Of a DNA stretch of 64,000 bases, positions 38,347-48,259 are shown one piece after another. Where the stretch lies: NCBI GenBank assembly GCA_001766655.1, contig MJCC01000003.1, positions 340,507 to 404,506 of the forward strand, written 5' to 3'. Under the pieces are notes generated by a model, which had not been told where the DNA came from, ran no database searches, and saw only the letters and a program-made list of their open reading frames with translations. Position numbers and translations under genes: made by a program. The stretch comes from Phytomonas francai (taxonomy: Eukaryota > Euglenozoa > Kinetoplastea > Trypanosomatida > Trypanosomatidae). Within the stretch, counting starts at the first letter, position 1. Every line of letters starts with the position of its first letter.

Positions 38347-39309
38347 TCACTCCGCTATTCCTTTAGGCCAGTGACCGTAGTACCGGCAGTGCCGGATCTT
38401 CCACCAAAACTCGCTGTGGTAGTGTGGATCGGTAAAGTCGCTTTCTCGGAGCTCGGCGCGAGCGCTGGAGAGCCGCGACTGAGCAGGGGAGAACATCGCC
38501 ACCGTCAGGTCCATCCCGTCGTGCTCGGGGTGGGCGTCGGAGAAGCGTTTGAGCCGCAGCCACGGATCCGTTTGCCGCCGCTCCGCTTCCGTGCGGCCGC
38601 GGCTATTGTACACGTCGGCGTCCCAAAAGGACTTTTCGTTTTTGATGCAATGGAATCCCCGGATGACAACCCACAGAAGGACGAGCGACGCCACGCCGTA
38701 GGTGCCGATCGTGTGGCTGATGAACTTCTCCGGGCTTTCCTTCCAGTGCGCGAAGAGCCTCCGGTGCCAATGCCGGCGGTCCTTACGCGTGAATTTTTTA
38801 ACCGCCTTGAGCTTCGTGATGTAATATATCGCGTCTAGGTAGCACGGGGGCTCATGCGAGGTGGTGGGCACGACATCGGCCGGGATCACAATACCGCCGT
38901 TTTCGTTTATCTCATTTAGCGAGTAGGTGTCGAAGTTCGTGACGTGCTTGAGGTACTCGAGCCCCGGCGCGTACCACCGCACGACCTCGCCGCCAGGCAA
39001 GACGCGCTGGAGGTAGAACTTGTTATCCCGCGTGCGGATGAAGGAGAGGTCCGTCTCGGAGCCATCCCGAACCGCACGGCCCATGCGATCGATATAGATC
39101 AGCGTGGTGACCGCCGGGCGGGGCGAAATCACGGTGCGAATGCCTCGTCGCCCGCAGTAGAGCGCGCCGGTGTCCTTTCCCAGGCCAAAGCCACGGTCTG
39201 TAATTGACCATAGGCGCTGCGTTGCGAAGACCGACCTCGGTGAGGCTAGGAGGGGAAGAGAGGTCGCACCCGCACCGCTCCTTCTCATAAGAGCAGGAAC
39301 GTATTGCAT
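38347..39309 (-). CDS. Probable mitochondrial membrane protein, 320 aa
   Basis: 320 residues from an ATG, GC-rich. The first 40 residues (MQYVPALMRRSGAGATSLPLLASPRSVFATQRLW) have Arg, Ser, Ala and no acidic residue, typical of a mitochondrial presequence. A single membrane helix (TYGVASLVLLWVVIRG) lies at about residues 204-219, flanked by a Lys/Arg-rich loop (KKFTRKDRRHWHRR) on one side. The rest is aromatic-rich and polar, ending WWKIRHCRYYGHWPKGIAE. This one-helix layout is common among lineage-specific respiratory-chain or ATP-synthase subunits of kinetoplastids. No family is recognised; the location is inferred. Confidence 0.7.
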   Translation of the reverse strand: MQYVPALMRRSGAGATSLPLLASPRSVFATQRLWSITDRGFGLGKDTGALYCGRRGIRTVISPRPAVTTLIYIDRMGRAVRDGSETDLSFIRTRDNKFYLQRVLPGGEVVRWYAPGLEYLKHVTNFDTYSLNEINENGGIVIPADVVPTTSHEPPCYLDAIYYITKLKAVKKFTRKDRRHWHRRLFAHWKESPEKFISHTIGTYGVASLVLLWVVIRGFHCIKNEKSFWDADVYNSRGRTEAERRQTDPWLRLKRFSDAHPEHDGMDLTVAMFSPAQSRLSSARAELRESDFTDPHYHSEFWWKIRHCRYYGHWPKGIAE

Positions 39310-40316
39310 GATATCGGTGATCTATTTTTTACTCTACGGTACAACACATATGAAAAAAAGAAAATGCAATGTGGTTTATTTTCCTCTTCCCTTCGAAACT
39401 CTTATTTTTCCTTGAGAAATACGTTTCAACACTCAATCTGGTAATAGGGTTAGGTGGAAGGTTGATGATAGAGTTTCAATGACCGTTAGAAGAATATCCT
39501 CCTACTCTAAAGACGTGACAGATGGATAAAGACATTTAGAGTGTATTCTAAAATTATGTCTTTCGCATATACTATAAAATTTTGCGTGCATATTATTCCT
39601 ATTGTAAACACATTCAATCCATAAAAATTCGATATAGAACACATAGTGAGCAGGCAAACATCACTAGAAACTATGAACAGCATAAACCGTTACAAATCAA
39701 TAACTGGAATGCTTATAGTCACTCCATCTCAACAAAATAATAAAAAATCTATTACAGTTCTAACTGGTATATCCAAAACAACTAAAACCAGAAGCCCCGA
39801 ACAATGCACATTAGTTTATAATTCCATAGTCAAAGAGAAGTCAATATAAGCACAAGTTAAAAGAGAAGATGTTGATGCATAAGCATTGAATTTTTATGCA
39901 TTGTTTCATGGAGGGATTAGTTACAAATTATAGAAAGTAGAATATAAAAAATGCATCACTGCAATGTTAAAAGAACAAATAAAAAGTAACATAGAAAAGC
40001 CCACACCCAGAAAAAAATACACAAAACTATATGAATGCTGTAAGTATTCATAATTCCTCTAATCCTAAGATTGTACGAACAAATAGCAACGCAACGATAG
40101 AAAAAATAAAAACACTTTTTTTTTTGCCATATACGCGAGTGACGTGCGCAGAAACATTTTCCACAATAAAATGCCTACGTTACAGGCTAATTTTCCCATT
40201 TTACCTTCCTTAAAGCAATTGAACTGTTGGATAGAAACAATATATATATATATATATATATATAGAAGCCATCAGAAATTATTTCAGTGCGATGCCTTCA
40301 GCCGTTGACTAACTTC
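39310..40316. other. Intergenic spacer with TA microsatellite
   Basis: About 1 kb of very AT-rich DNA. Short plus-strand frames inside it (near 39646-39849 and 40031-40213) have no protein-like features. A TA repeat lies at 40241-40264. Confidence 0.5.
40241..40264. repeat. (TA)n microsatellite
   Basis: Uninterrupted TA run of about 24 bases, 53 bases from the stop codon of the neighbouring gene. Confidence 0.9.
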
Positions 40317-42818
40317 TCATGAGTAAAGGGTCTTGCACCGTGTAAGAGGTACCTGTGGGGGATTGAGAAGGACCCCCTTGGAGTAGCCAAGAGAGCCGGC
40401 CTTATGGAGTCCGATGCGTTGCTGAGCACGATTGGAGAGTTGCACTGGAGGCTTTCCTTTTCCTTCCCACGGTGCCTTCGACTGAGTGGAGGGTTTAAAC
40501 AGAACCGTTGCTATCCCACTGTTTGTTCTGTTATCCTCTTCAACCGCTCTATTGTAAATAGTCCTAGTAAATTTACTATAATCATGATCTCTATGAGAAT
40601 TCACCACGCATGCCGTGTTTCCCTGGGACGTGGTGCCTGCACGAGTGTGTTGTTCATCTTCACTGACTACTGGATATGGGGTTCTATTTAATTTACATCC
40701 ATTCATCTGTGGCGGGTCTGTGCACTTGCATTTGTCAGGTGTCATGCCTACGGAAAGGGAGCCACTAATTCTACAGGGTTGCGATGCGTAGCGTTGGTGC
40801 GCCTGGTCTGTCTCTATGAGTGGATGAGGGGACTGCGATGACGGAAAAATGGGGCTTAGTCCCTCTTTAAGTGTATGATAGTTGCTGACATTCCCTAACT
40901 CTTGTGAGTGTAATTCCCGCGTAAAAGAGTCTTTGCCACACCCATTGCTATTGCTAATCATACCCACACTATTATCGGTAGTAATGCATTTTGTTGGGCA
41001 TGCCTCTCCGGTTGTCACTACAACGTTTGAGGGTCTATCGTATCTACAGTAAGGTGGTGCCATAATCACATCGTGGATAGGAGCAGAGTCCTTCTTAACG
41101 TCCTTATCTATCTCATGAGAGAGGCTTAGCTTCCTATTTTGGGGTGATATCTGCACACCCATAGACTGCTGCATGTTTGGAGAACAATTTTCAATGTCTC
41201 CTTGCTCTTGGGCACGAATACTATCGCCACTACTGGATGCAGTGGAAACATCCTTGAAGGGGTTTGAAATGAACACCGATCCTTTCGGTTTGTGTCTTGT
41301 TCGATAGGTCGACGCTAAGGCGCCCTTAACAGTCTGCGTTGAGTTATTCTTCAGTGGGGTATCCGCCAGGGCAGAGAGGGACCACCTTCGCTCTAGTTTC
41401 TGTGACTCCAAAGGCGCGTGTTCATCAATAAAGGTAATAAAGGACTTTTGCTGTCTGTGAATGCTGCTTCCTTCGTAATATGGATTGGGGTTCACTGCTT
41501 CAGACATCGTATGCGTCTTTGAACGCACAAACTTTCTGCAACTTTCACGCATGGTCTGCGTTTCTTGCTTGTTATTCGCTATGCTTATGACTTTAGTATT
41601 ACCAGTTTCAGACGTCAACGGCGTATCCAGGGGCATATTGTCAATGCCGTCATTCAGGGCTAGTGTACTAGTTTTATTATTCAACGATGACACTAGCAAA
41701 GCTGCTTTATTCTCCGCTTTTTTGACTCGCTTCGGCTTGGTTTTTGGGATGGAAACGGGCTTCATATCATCACAAGGATTAGCTGGGAGTCGTTCGATTT
41801 CGAAACGAGGAGATTCTACACCTAGGGAGGCGCTCGATTTCAAGACAGGGTGGAGGGCAACATTGAGTAGGGAAGGCCACACAGAGCGTGGGGTGTCGTG
41901 GAATGGTTTTCCTTTCATGTGTGGGAGTATATTTTCGAAAGTTTCAGAGAAACCTTCACGGATGATATCGATTTCTCTAGTCTTTAGCATGAGACTCAGC
42001 TCCTGATTGAGGCCATATTCATCTTCCGGGTTACATTGTTTACCATCGTCTAACCTATCCAAATCAGACACCGAGCTCATAGAAATTGTTACTCTTGACA
42101 AATTCATGAATGAGTCATCAAGGTGGGAATCATCACTGAGAGGGTCAACCACGTACTCCATAGGTGTGGCAGAGCTATTGTTCTCACTGGTGCAATTCTT
42201 GCCACCCATACTGTTACCCAGTGACAGGCTCAGAGTATTATTTATGTGGGTAAGCATAACGGTGCGAAAGATGTTCCATTCAACACCAATGATTGGGCTT
42301 TTCATTAGATTGTTTTTTCTACCATAGGGGCATTGAACTTGCTCTTGATTGTGCACCATATATGATTCTTCATTATCTAGATTCTTACGACATGGATCCT
42401 TTTCAAGTGCTTCCTGCCTCGATATCAGTTTTATCCACAGTCGGTCCATGACATCGCTGGAGCTTAGCTGACGCAGAATCCACTCCAGGTTACTTTTGCT
42501 TTCCTTTGGGAAGTACTTGGCAGAAGTCCGATTCACATCTTGCACAAGGAAACGTATGCATGCATAGAAGTCACCCTTCTGCAGTACCCGTGTAACCTCT
42601 GATGTAGTGTTCTGAGATTCTCCATTTCGAGGGAAGGAATGCTTGTAAAAGCAGGGCCACAGAAGCTGCCTCCATGTTATAAGCTCGTTATTATCGAGCA
42701 TTTTTTTTTTGAGACTACTTTGGGATTGATCAACCAATTTTGATGATATGCACATATTCATAAAAAGAAGAGAGCTAACAGAGATGTTGTATAGAGACGT
42801 TTTTTTTTTGAGATTCAT
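40317..42818 (-). CDS. Large disordered hypothetical protein, 833 aa
   Basis: 833 residues from an ATG. Other in-frame ATGs at residues 20, 22 and 40 are also possible starts; the segment after Met40 (LDNNELITWRQLLWPCFYKH) is the first that looks folded. Residues about 40-130 are mixed helical (FYACIRFLVQDVN, LEWILRQLSSSDVMDRLWIKLI) and may form a small domain. The remaining 700 residues are rich in Ser, Thr, Asn, Pro, Lys and Gln, with no repeats or catalytic motifs. Such proteins are often regulatory scaffolds. No family is recognised. Confidence 0.65.
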   Translation of the reverse strand: MNLKKKTSLYNISVSSLLFMNMCISSKLVDQSQSSLKKKMLDNNELITWRQLLWPCFYKHSFPRNGESQNTTSEVTRVLQKGDFYACIRFLVQDVNRTSAKYFPKESKSNLEWILRQLSSSDVMDRLWIKLISRQEALEKDPCRKNLDNEESYMVHNQEQVQCPYGRKNNLMKSPIIGVEWNIFRTVMLTHINNTLSLSLGNSMGGKNCTSENNSSATPMEYVVDPLSDDSHLDDSFMNLSRVTISMSSVSDLDRLDDGKQCNPEDEYGLNQELSLMLKTREIDIIREGFSETFENILPHMKGKPFHDTPRSVWPSLLNVALHPVLKSSASLGVESPRFEIERLPANPCDDMKPVSIPKTKPKRVKKAENKAALLVSSLNNKTSTLALNDGIDNMPLDTPLTSETGNTKVISIANNKQETQTMRESCRKFVRSKTHTMSEAVNPNPYYEGSSIHRQQKSFITFIDEHAPLESQKLERRWSLSALADTPLKNNSTQTVKGALASTYRTRHKPKGSVFISNPFKDVSTASSSGDSIRAQEQGDIENCSPNMQQSMGVQISPQNRKLSLSHEIDKDVKKDSAPIHDVIMAPPYCRYDRPSNVVVTTGEACPTKCITTDNSVGMISNSNGCGKDSFTRELHSQELGNVSNYHTLKEGLSPIFPSSQSPHPLIETDQAHQRYASQPCRISGSLSVGMTPDKCKCTDPPQMNGCKLNRTPYPVVSEDEQHTRAGTTSQGNTACVVNSHRDHDYSKFTRTIYNRAVEEDNRTNSGIATVLFKPSTQSKAPWEGKGKPPVQLSNRAQQRIGLHKAGSLGYSKGVLLNPPQVPLTRCKTLYS

Positions 42819-42955
42819 TATTTACTTCAATTTAATTCAGAAAGAGTTAATAGATTGAACATCTTTTTTATCTTCCTTTTTATGGTTACTATATTCCGTG
42901 TTCTACAGTGTGCATTTCTTTTTCACACTTTTTATGATGACAGTATGATTTTGCA

Positions 42956-43897
42956 TTAAGTTAGTTGATACGACTGCCACCGACCCCCCTGTGCTCTATT
43001 CGGACTTATCATACCAGGCGAATTAGGCTGAAGAAACTTCAGTGGTAGTACCGCAGCGCGCATCGAGATCCCAAGCTTAGCCATCTCTGACCACTGCACA
43101 GGAATGGGGTTAAGGCCTATTGCAGCAATGCTTTCCATCGATCGCTCATAGCCTTTCTGTATCATGACGTCCGTCGAGTAATCGACGCCGTAGAAGCTAA
43201 AGAAATGACAACCAGACTCCAAGTAGGCGATTTGCATTTCTTCGGTTACGCCGCTGTTTGCATGCTGCTGCTGGTACTGGTCGACCGCCAGGAGCCCGTG
43301 TTCATCCTTCCAGGCCAGGAGCACGTTATTGCCGGCAAAACCAAAATAGTCCCCGAGCGGCGGCGCGTCGCCTTCCTGTTCGAGCGGGAAGACGTCGAAT
43401 TGGGTGTAGGAGTCACCCTTTACCTCAAAAAGGTCCTTAATAATTTGTTGGGCCACGGCGTTGGTGCGGGGTCCATGCCCCACTGCAATGCCAGTCGGCA
43501 GGCACACAATATCGCCGCTATGGCAGCGACAGTTTTCGTTGTCTTGAAGGTAGCCCGCCGCACTGGTTGGGCCGCCCGCGCCGCGTATGTAGCGAATCGT
43601 TTCCATGAACTCCGTCGCCCGGTGCTCCATACCGTACAGGGGCATTCCCAAGAAGGTGGGCCCCACACAGGCCATCACATCAGCCACGCGCAAGCTCTCA
43701 ATGTTAGGGCGCTCGGACATGAGGTGGACTTTGTCCACCAGGCTAGAGTGCTGGAGGGTTCGGTAGAAGTCGCGAAAATGGCGAATGAGCATATCGCGGT
43801 TGACAACAACACCATTAGTGCCTGTCGCTGGAATGCTGCGATAGTGTGGGGCACGCACAAAGGCATGCACAGCTCTGTAGCATGACGTAGATTTCAT
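42956..43897 (-). CDS. DDAH/arginine-deiminase fold protein, apparently catalytically dead
   Basis: 313 residues. The fold is that of guanidino-group-modifying enzymes (dimethylarginine dimethylaminohydrolase, arginine deiminase). HAFVRAPH at the start matches the DDAH N-terminal strand; CHSGDIVCLPTGIAVGHGPRTNAVAQQII (127-153) matches the [E/S]-G-D strand and G-x-[S/G]-x-R-T-N helix; the FAGNNVLLAWKDEHG strand follows. The catalytic His expected near residues 180-183 (DDAH: HLKSFCSMAG) is replaced by PLGDYFGFAG. The catalytic Cys expected near 281 is Ala: MRAAVLPL where arginine deiminases have RCLSMPL. Without His and Cys the covalent hydrolysis cannot proceed as in the family, so this is probably a pseudoenzyme with a structural or binding role. 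Function inferred only. Confidence 0.75.
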   Translation of the reverse strand: MKSTSCYRAVHAFVRAPHYRSIPATGTNGVVVNRDMLIRHFRDFYRTLQHSSLVDKVHLMSERPNIESLRVADVMACVGPTFLGMPLYGMEHRATEFMETIRYIRGAGGPTSAAGYLQDNENCRCHSGDIVCLPTGIAVGHGPRTNAVAQQIIKDLFEVKGDSYTQFDVFPLEQEGDAPPLGDYFGFAGNNVLLAWKDEHGLLAVDQYQQQHANSGVTEEMQIAYLESGCHFFSFYGVDYSTDVMIQKGYERSMESIAAIGLNPIPVQWSEMAKLGISMRAAVLPLKFLQPNSPGMISPNRAQGGRWQSYQLT

Positions 43898-44085
43898 TAA
43901 CTTTTATTTATTTATGTGATGAGTGCATGAACCATGCGCGGTTAACTATCGAATATCACACAAAAACTAGGACAAACCTTGCACGACGGGTCAATAGGGG
44001 GTTTAGAGTGTAGTGGTGGTAACGATACGGTTGACATTTTCGATAAGAGAATGTTTTTGAGACAACAGTAGCAACACCTCGACTA

Positions 44086-44112
44086 ATCTATCTATCTATC
44101 TATATATATATC
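44086..44112. repeat. (ATCT)n followed by (TA)n microsatellite
   Basis: Four ATCT units, then a TA run. Confidence 0.85.
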
Positions 44113-44257
44113 TAAGCATATCTAGATAGAATGCCTCCCCTTATTCTTTTTTAAATACAAGGACGGCGATAAACGTACTTTATCAATTCTCTTTCACATA
44201 AATGACTGATCTATAGTTGAATAGTATTTAATTTACATGATTCAGAAATATATTTCA

Positions 44258-44286
44258 CATACACACACACACATATATATATATAA
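44258..44286. repeat. (AC)n/(AT)n microsatellite
   Basis: About seven AC units directly followed by an AT run. Confidence 0.85.
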
Positions 44287-44357
44287 AGGCCAAAGTGGAA
44301 GCCAACTCAATGTGTACTTGTGCATTTCTACAAAAAAGATATACGGGCTTCTCTCCA

Positions 44358-45275
44358 TTACTCCTTTTTCAGTGGCTCACCAAAGTAGTGTCGTGCAATA
44401 TAGCGGTGCACATCGACATTCTTCCAATACACCCCGCGCCATTTGTTTTCATCTAAGTTTCTCACTCTAGTGTATTCTTTGAATGATGTTGAACCAGATA
44501 CGGTCCCCAGATCAATATGGTGGAACTCCGAAGAGGGGGAAGGCTGGAGATTGTACACATTTTTCCACCTTGTCTCCTCGTGTGTCTTTTTTGGTGCCGC
44601 CCTACCTGAGAGCCTCTCCTTTGCCGCCCCCGTCCCCCCGGGCGGCTTTGATTCCTTGGCTTTCCCACTTTTCCTCCCGAAGGGGCCGCCTTGCCGTGTC
44701 GACGACGACGCGGGAGGAATTACCATCGTCTGCGCCTCGCCGTTCAACACCAGCGTGCGCGGGGCCACGCAGACGTGCCGTGGGGGCGTGATAGTCGAGA
44801 TGGGCGCCGGGGCCGTAGAGGTGCCGGCGCCGCCAGGGCTGAGGTGGTTTGCCGCCATTGTTGTTTCCGCGGCAGACGTTGCGGGGATCGGGGTGCTTGG
44901 TGGAGGGGCCTTGGCTTCCACCTTGACGAGCGGCCCAGATGAGGTGGCAGCGGGAGGGGGGGGTGGGGTGCCGGCAGGTGTCCCAGGCTTGGGTGGCGCC
45001 GCCGCGCTTTTTGGCAGGGCATCCGTTGGGATCACTCCCCCCCCCTGCCCCACCGTCGGGGTTGCCTGAGAGTGGGACGCCCAGGATGGCGGGGGGGTAG
45101 ATTTTCCCTTTTTAGAGACAAACATATCGGTCATATCTAACAGGGAGCCACCAGAGTTTTTTGCGGCCGGGCTATTGTTGTTGCCCTTGTCTACAGTACT
45201 GGATGCGGCGGTAGGTATCGACACGCTAGGGGGCGGGCGAGGGACATTACTAGGAGGCGGTGGCGGCACGATCAT
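44358..45275 (-). CDS. Proline-rich protein sharing modules with the neighbouring WD40 genes
   Basis: 305 residues from the ATG at 45275. A longer frame begins at 45359 with a hydrophobic 28-residue head, but that DNA is a pyrimidine tract followed by AG, i.e. the likely trans-splicing signal, so the head is probably not protein. Residues 3-17 read VPPPPPSNVPRPPPS, close to the C-terminal VLPPPPPSIVPV element of the WD40 gene at 48780. The middle is Pro/Ala/Gly-rich and disordered. Residues about 279-299 match a motif near the end of the protein at 45938 (pattern WxGVxWxN, then V, then YIxRxY[F/Y]G, 11 of 21 residues identical without gaps). Both proteins also end in EPLKK plus one residue. 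No WD40 repeats are present. Likely a partner or relic of the WD40 family; function unknown. Confidence 0.75.
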   Translation of the reverse strand: MIVPPPPPSNVPRPPPSVSIPTAASSTVDKGNNNSPAAKNSGGSLLDMTDMFVSKKGKSTPPPSWASHSQATPTVGQGGGVIPTDALPKSAAAPPKPGTPAGTPPPPPAATSSGPLVKVEAKAPPPSTPIPATSAAETTMAANHLSPGGAGTSTAPAPISTITPPRHVCVAPRTLVLNGEAQTMVIPPASSSTRQGGPFGRKSGKAKESKPPGGTGAAKERLSGRAAPKKTHEETRWKNVYNLQPSPSSEFHHIDLGTVSGSTSFKEYTRVRNLDENKWRGVYWKNVDVHRYIARHYFGEPLKKE

Positions 45276-45360
45276 GGAGTCGTTTGTAATCAATAAAGAA
45301 TGCGCTTGCAATAGGCAGTTCAACCAAACAAAAGAGAAAAGCAGTGAAAACAGAGACATC
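45276..45360 (-). promoter_or_regulatory. Candidate trans-splicing tract of the proline-rich gene
   Basis: The transcribed strand is pyrimidine-rich over about 45359-45325 (TCTCTGTTTTCACTGCTTTT and on), then carries AG at 45307-45306 (TTGCAAG), about 30 bases before the ATG at 45275. Confidence 0.5.
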
Positions 45361-45937
45361 AGTAATTAACCCCATCACGCAACTGCTTGGCTGAATCAAG
45401 GATTTCAATCAAAAATTGTAGACTGAGTATTTCCTTGTTCATTTTTACCCTTAAAAAATATATCGTTTTTATTTTAGATAGCGTTCCCTATTCGTACCAC
45501 ACGTTTTGCTTCAGGTGCAATTCTCGCCCTTTGCTTTCACATACCTTTGTACCGGCTTTCACAATAAACGTCCGAGAACTCGTTCACTTTGCTAGCTTCT
45601 TTTAACATTAAGCAAATAAATAGGGAAGACAAAAAAAAACGATTCGATCTACTGTACAGGTTTTTAATCTATTTATTAGCAAAAGTTCTTTTTTATTGAT
45701 TTTGCGTGTCTATTCTATACCGGTTTTATTCAAATCATTACTGTGCGTATCCGTGCATCCTCACCCTTTTCCCGCATTCATGCCTCTTTATTGCTTGTTT
45801 ACCGAGCAAAGCCCTTCTTGAGTTGAGCACTTTTTTCTGTTTGAGTCTATACAAATTATCTACTAACGCGTGTTTGTGTTTACGCTTCTTCCTCCATACC
45901 TATACGCAGTTTCAGGTGACTATTGCTTGACACATGT
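45276..45937. other. Intergenic spacer
   Basis: 662 bases, AT-rich. The end next to 45276 carries the splice tract listed separately. No other gene recognised. Confidence 0.45.
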
Positions 45938-48259
45938 CTAACCCTTTTTAAGTGGTTCTTTATTACCCTTCGTGGACTTTGGCTCAGCGCTCTTGCTACG
46001 TCCCAGAGGGAAAACCTTTATTTCTGGAAGACGCTTTTTTTGCACCCGTTTCATGATATCTGGTGTGCGCAGACTCGGTTCAGCGCCATAGTATCGTCGC
46101 TGGATATAGTTCCCGACGTTTGGGTTTACCCACGAGACACCATTCCAGACCTTATCCACCATCCCTGGCGATATCGACAGCAAAGCATTTGCGCTTATTT
46201 CTTTGTCCCGCGTCGCATCGGCTCCTACAGGAATCCCGTTCTGTGTGGATGAGGTTGGTGCGGCAGCCGCCCTAGTACTCCCGTCGATCGCGGTCGTGGC
46301 TGTTGTGAGCGTGCTGGCGTAGGGGGCTCCGCTTGGCGCGGGCGGTTGAAGGGCCCCGCCCACGCCCAACGCCGAAGGTGCGGCGGTGGCCAGCGCCGTT
46401 GATGCGGCCCCCAAAGACGTCGAGTACGGCAAAGTAAGCGGGGACGCAGCAACGGGTTGTAGAGGGACAGGGGCTGTGCCGCTCAGGGCCGCAGCGGCAG
46501 GAGAGGCGTCCTGATTCGGTGCGGTGGTTGGCGCAGATACCAAGGATGGCACGTCTTGCCCATTTGCGTTCATCGGCATTGCTATCGGCGGGATAGGCGG
46601 CAACGTCGCCTTTAGACGGTCCGCTTCACCTGGTATAAGAGCGTTTAGCTCGTTATACGCAATTCCTAGGAGATTTACTTGGTTCTTTAGGTCATTCTCA
46701 AGCTGAGCCATTTCGGCTTTTCGCTTCTTCAAATTTTCGGTTTCTTTAGCCGCACGCTCTTCGAGGATGGGAATTTGTTCTTGTAACCTTGCATACTGCT
46801 TCTGCAGCTCCGGGCCTTCAACCCATATTGCACTCGGCTGTCCTTGCACCGTGTCGTGTTCTTTACCACGTGCGTGTTCCTGAAGCTCTAAAATGTGGGC
46901 AGCTATGGAGTCACGGAATTCATGATACGGGGTTGATCCAGACAGGTACCACGTTCCTCCGTTGAAGTATTCGTAGTCGCGTGTCACGTGAATGTATTCG
47001 TCTTGGTACCAACATCGAATGAAGCCGCGGGAGTCCGCGGACCAAATCACAAAACGGCTCAGCTGAGCAGGGTAGGCAATCCCAGTGACTCGCTTTGTCG
47101 AATGCTCACCCACACGCGTTAGCAGCGTCGCGGTTTCGCTGCAAAAGACGGCGATCGTGCCGTCCGCGGCGCCCGAGTAGGTGCGCCCGCCGACCCGCTG
47201 GAGGGCGGTGACCGAGGCCTGGTGGGGCTTGAAGACGTCGAAGGCCTCGCAGGTATGGAGGCGCCAGCGGATGACCTGCCCGGTCGCGTCGCCGGACCAC
47301 ACGGCGTCTTGAACCCGGCATATCGCCGTGACGCCGCCGCCCGTGGCGTGGGCGTGGCCGGTGAGCAGGAGTCGCCCGCTGCCGACATCCCAGACCCGCA
47401 CGGCGCCGTCCTCGGAGCCCGTCAGGAGCGCGTTGCCTTCTGCGCCCATGCACCACACCGCCCCACGCTGGCCCGGGGCGGCCGCGAAGGTGCGCTCGTA
47501 GCGCGGCCTCCCCGCGTGCCACTGCACGACACACTGGTCCGCGCCGCTGGAGTACACAAGGCCCCCAAACTCCGCAAAGCAAAGGACCTCACCGGTGTGC
47601 CGGTGTAGCGTGGCGAGCAGCTCGGTCGTCTTGGCGTGATGGACCTCGATCGTACCATCTGAGAGACCTAACCAAACATGCGGCTGTCCTGCACACGTCT
47701 GAAGGGCCAAAATCGCGGAGATCTGGAGTGTGGGGCGTTTGGTTTCGTGATTGCCAGTCAGTAAGCTTTGGTAGCTGTTCTCTGCTACGTGACCCCCCCC
47801 TGCCGCGGATGGAAGGAGCGGGTGAGCTCGGTCGGCACTACTAGACGGTGATTTCTCGGCCACCTTCGCCGCATCCTTCGGTTCAAGTCTTTTAACAACC
47901 TCCGCGGTTCGCACGTTGCGAACCTCGCACCGAACATCATCATACAAAATCCACATCAGATCATGCGACAGCGCCATGGCCTGGGGCACAGAAGCCACGT
48001 GGATCACCCTATCACTGACGATTAGATCACCTGCCGCGCGCATGCTCCTATTACGATCTACGCCGCCGAGCGGAGGTACCGCGCGTCGGGTAAGTTTTCC
48101 CTTTCGGCTAGGTGCAGTTGTCTTTCGGAGATGGGAAGGGGTATAATCTCGGCGTTTCGGAGAGGGCATCTGGTGATGATCGACGAGAATGGGCGTAATC
48201 TGACGCAGGCTCTCGCGCTGCCCGCCGTCTGACATGGTTCCCCTGTCAAGCACACTCAT
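45938..48259 (-). CDS. WD40 repeat protein with coiled coil and C-terminal shared motif
   Basis: 773 residues. N-terminal basic region (1-75), then a WD40 propeller at about 75-430. Blade signatures include WLGLSDGTIEVHH, LVYSSGADQCVVQWH, LTGSEDGAVRVWD, AVWSGDATGQVIRW and TYSGAADGTIAVF. A conserved post-propeller segment (CWYQDEYIHV... to PYHEFRD) follows, then a coiled coil at about 490-545, an Ala/Pro/Thr-rich linker and the motif at 705-725 that also occurs in the neighbour at 44358. The tail is Lys-rich. The upstream gene at 48780 is a clear paralogue over propeller, post-propeller segment and coiled coil. Function is unknown; WD40-coiled-coil proteins usually act as scaffolds. Confidence 0.9.
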   Translation of the reverse strand: MSVLDRGTMSDGGQRESLRQITPILVDHHQMPSPKRRDYTPSHLRKTTAPSRKGKLTRRAVPPLGGVDRNRSMRAAGDLIVSDRVIHVASVPQAMALSHDLMWILYDDVRCEVRNVRTAEVVKRLEPKDAAKVAEKSPSSSADRAHPLLPSAAGGGHVAENSYQSLLTGNHETKRPTLQISAILALQTCAGQPHVWLGLSDGTIEVHHAKTTELLATLHRHTGEVLCFAEFGGLVYSSGADQCVVQWHAGRPRYERTFAAAPGQRGAVWCMGAEGNALLTGSEDGAVRVWDVGSGRLLLTGHAHATGGGVTAICRVQDAVWSGDATGQVIRWRLHTCEAFDVFKPHQASVTALQRVGGRTYSGAADGTIAVFCSETATLLTRVGEHSTKRVTGIAYPAQLSRFVIWSADSRGFIRCWYQDEYIHVTRDYEYFNGGTWYLSGSTPYHEFRDSIAAHILELQEHARGKEHDTVQGQPSAIWVEGPELQKQYARLQEQIPILEERAAKETENLKKRKAEMAQLENDLKNQVNLLGIAYNELNALIPGEADRLKATLPPIPPIAMPMNANGQDVPSLVSAPTTAPNQDASPAAAALSGTAPVPLQPVAASPLTLPYSTSLGAASTALATAAPSALGVGGALQPPAPSGAPYASTLTTATTAIDGSTRAAAAPTSSTQNGIPVGADATRDKEISANALLSISPGMVDKVWNGVSWVNPNVGNYIQRRYYGAEPSLRTPDIMKRVQKKRLPEIKVFPLGRSKSAEPKSTKGNKEPLKKG

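Larger units (their letters stand above)
43898..44357. other. Intergenic spacer with microsatellites
   Basis: 460 bases, AT-rich, holding an ATCT/TA repeat (44086-44112) and an AC/AT repeat (44258-44286). No gene seen. Confidence 0.55.

Noticed and set aside
38269..38838. Plus-strand frame of 189 codons antisense to the mitochondrial membrane protein
   Set aside because: Shadow of a GC-rich gene, with no domain; the opposite strand carries the better-supported frame.
43205..43885. Plus-strand frame of 226 codons antisense to the DDAH-like gene
   Set aside because: The minus frame has clear family motifs; the plus frame is a mirror product of codon bias.
45276..45359. N-terminal hydrophobic extension of the proline-rich protein as a signal peptide
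   Set aside because: The encoding DNA is a pyrimidine tract followed by AG, which fits a trans-splice acceptor, and the next ATG starts a segment shared with a neighbour.
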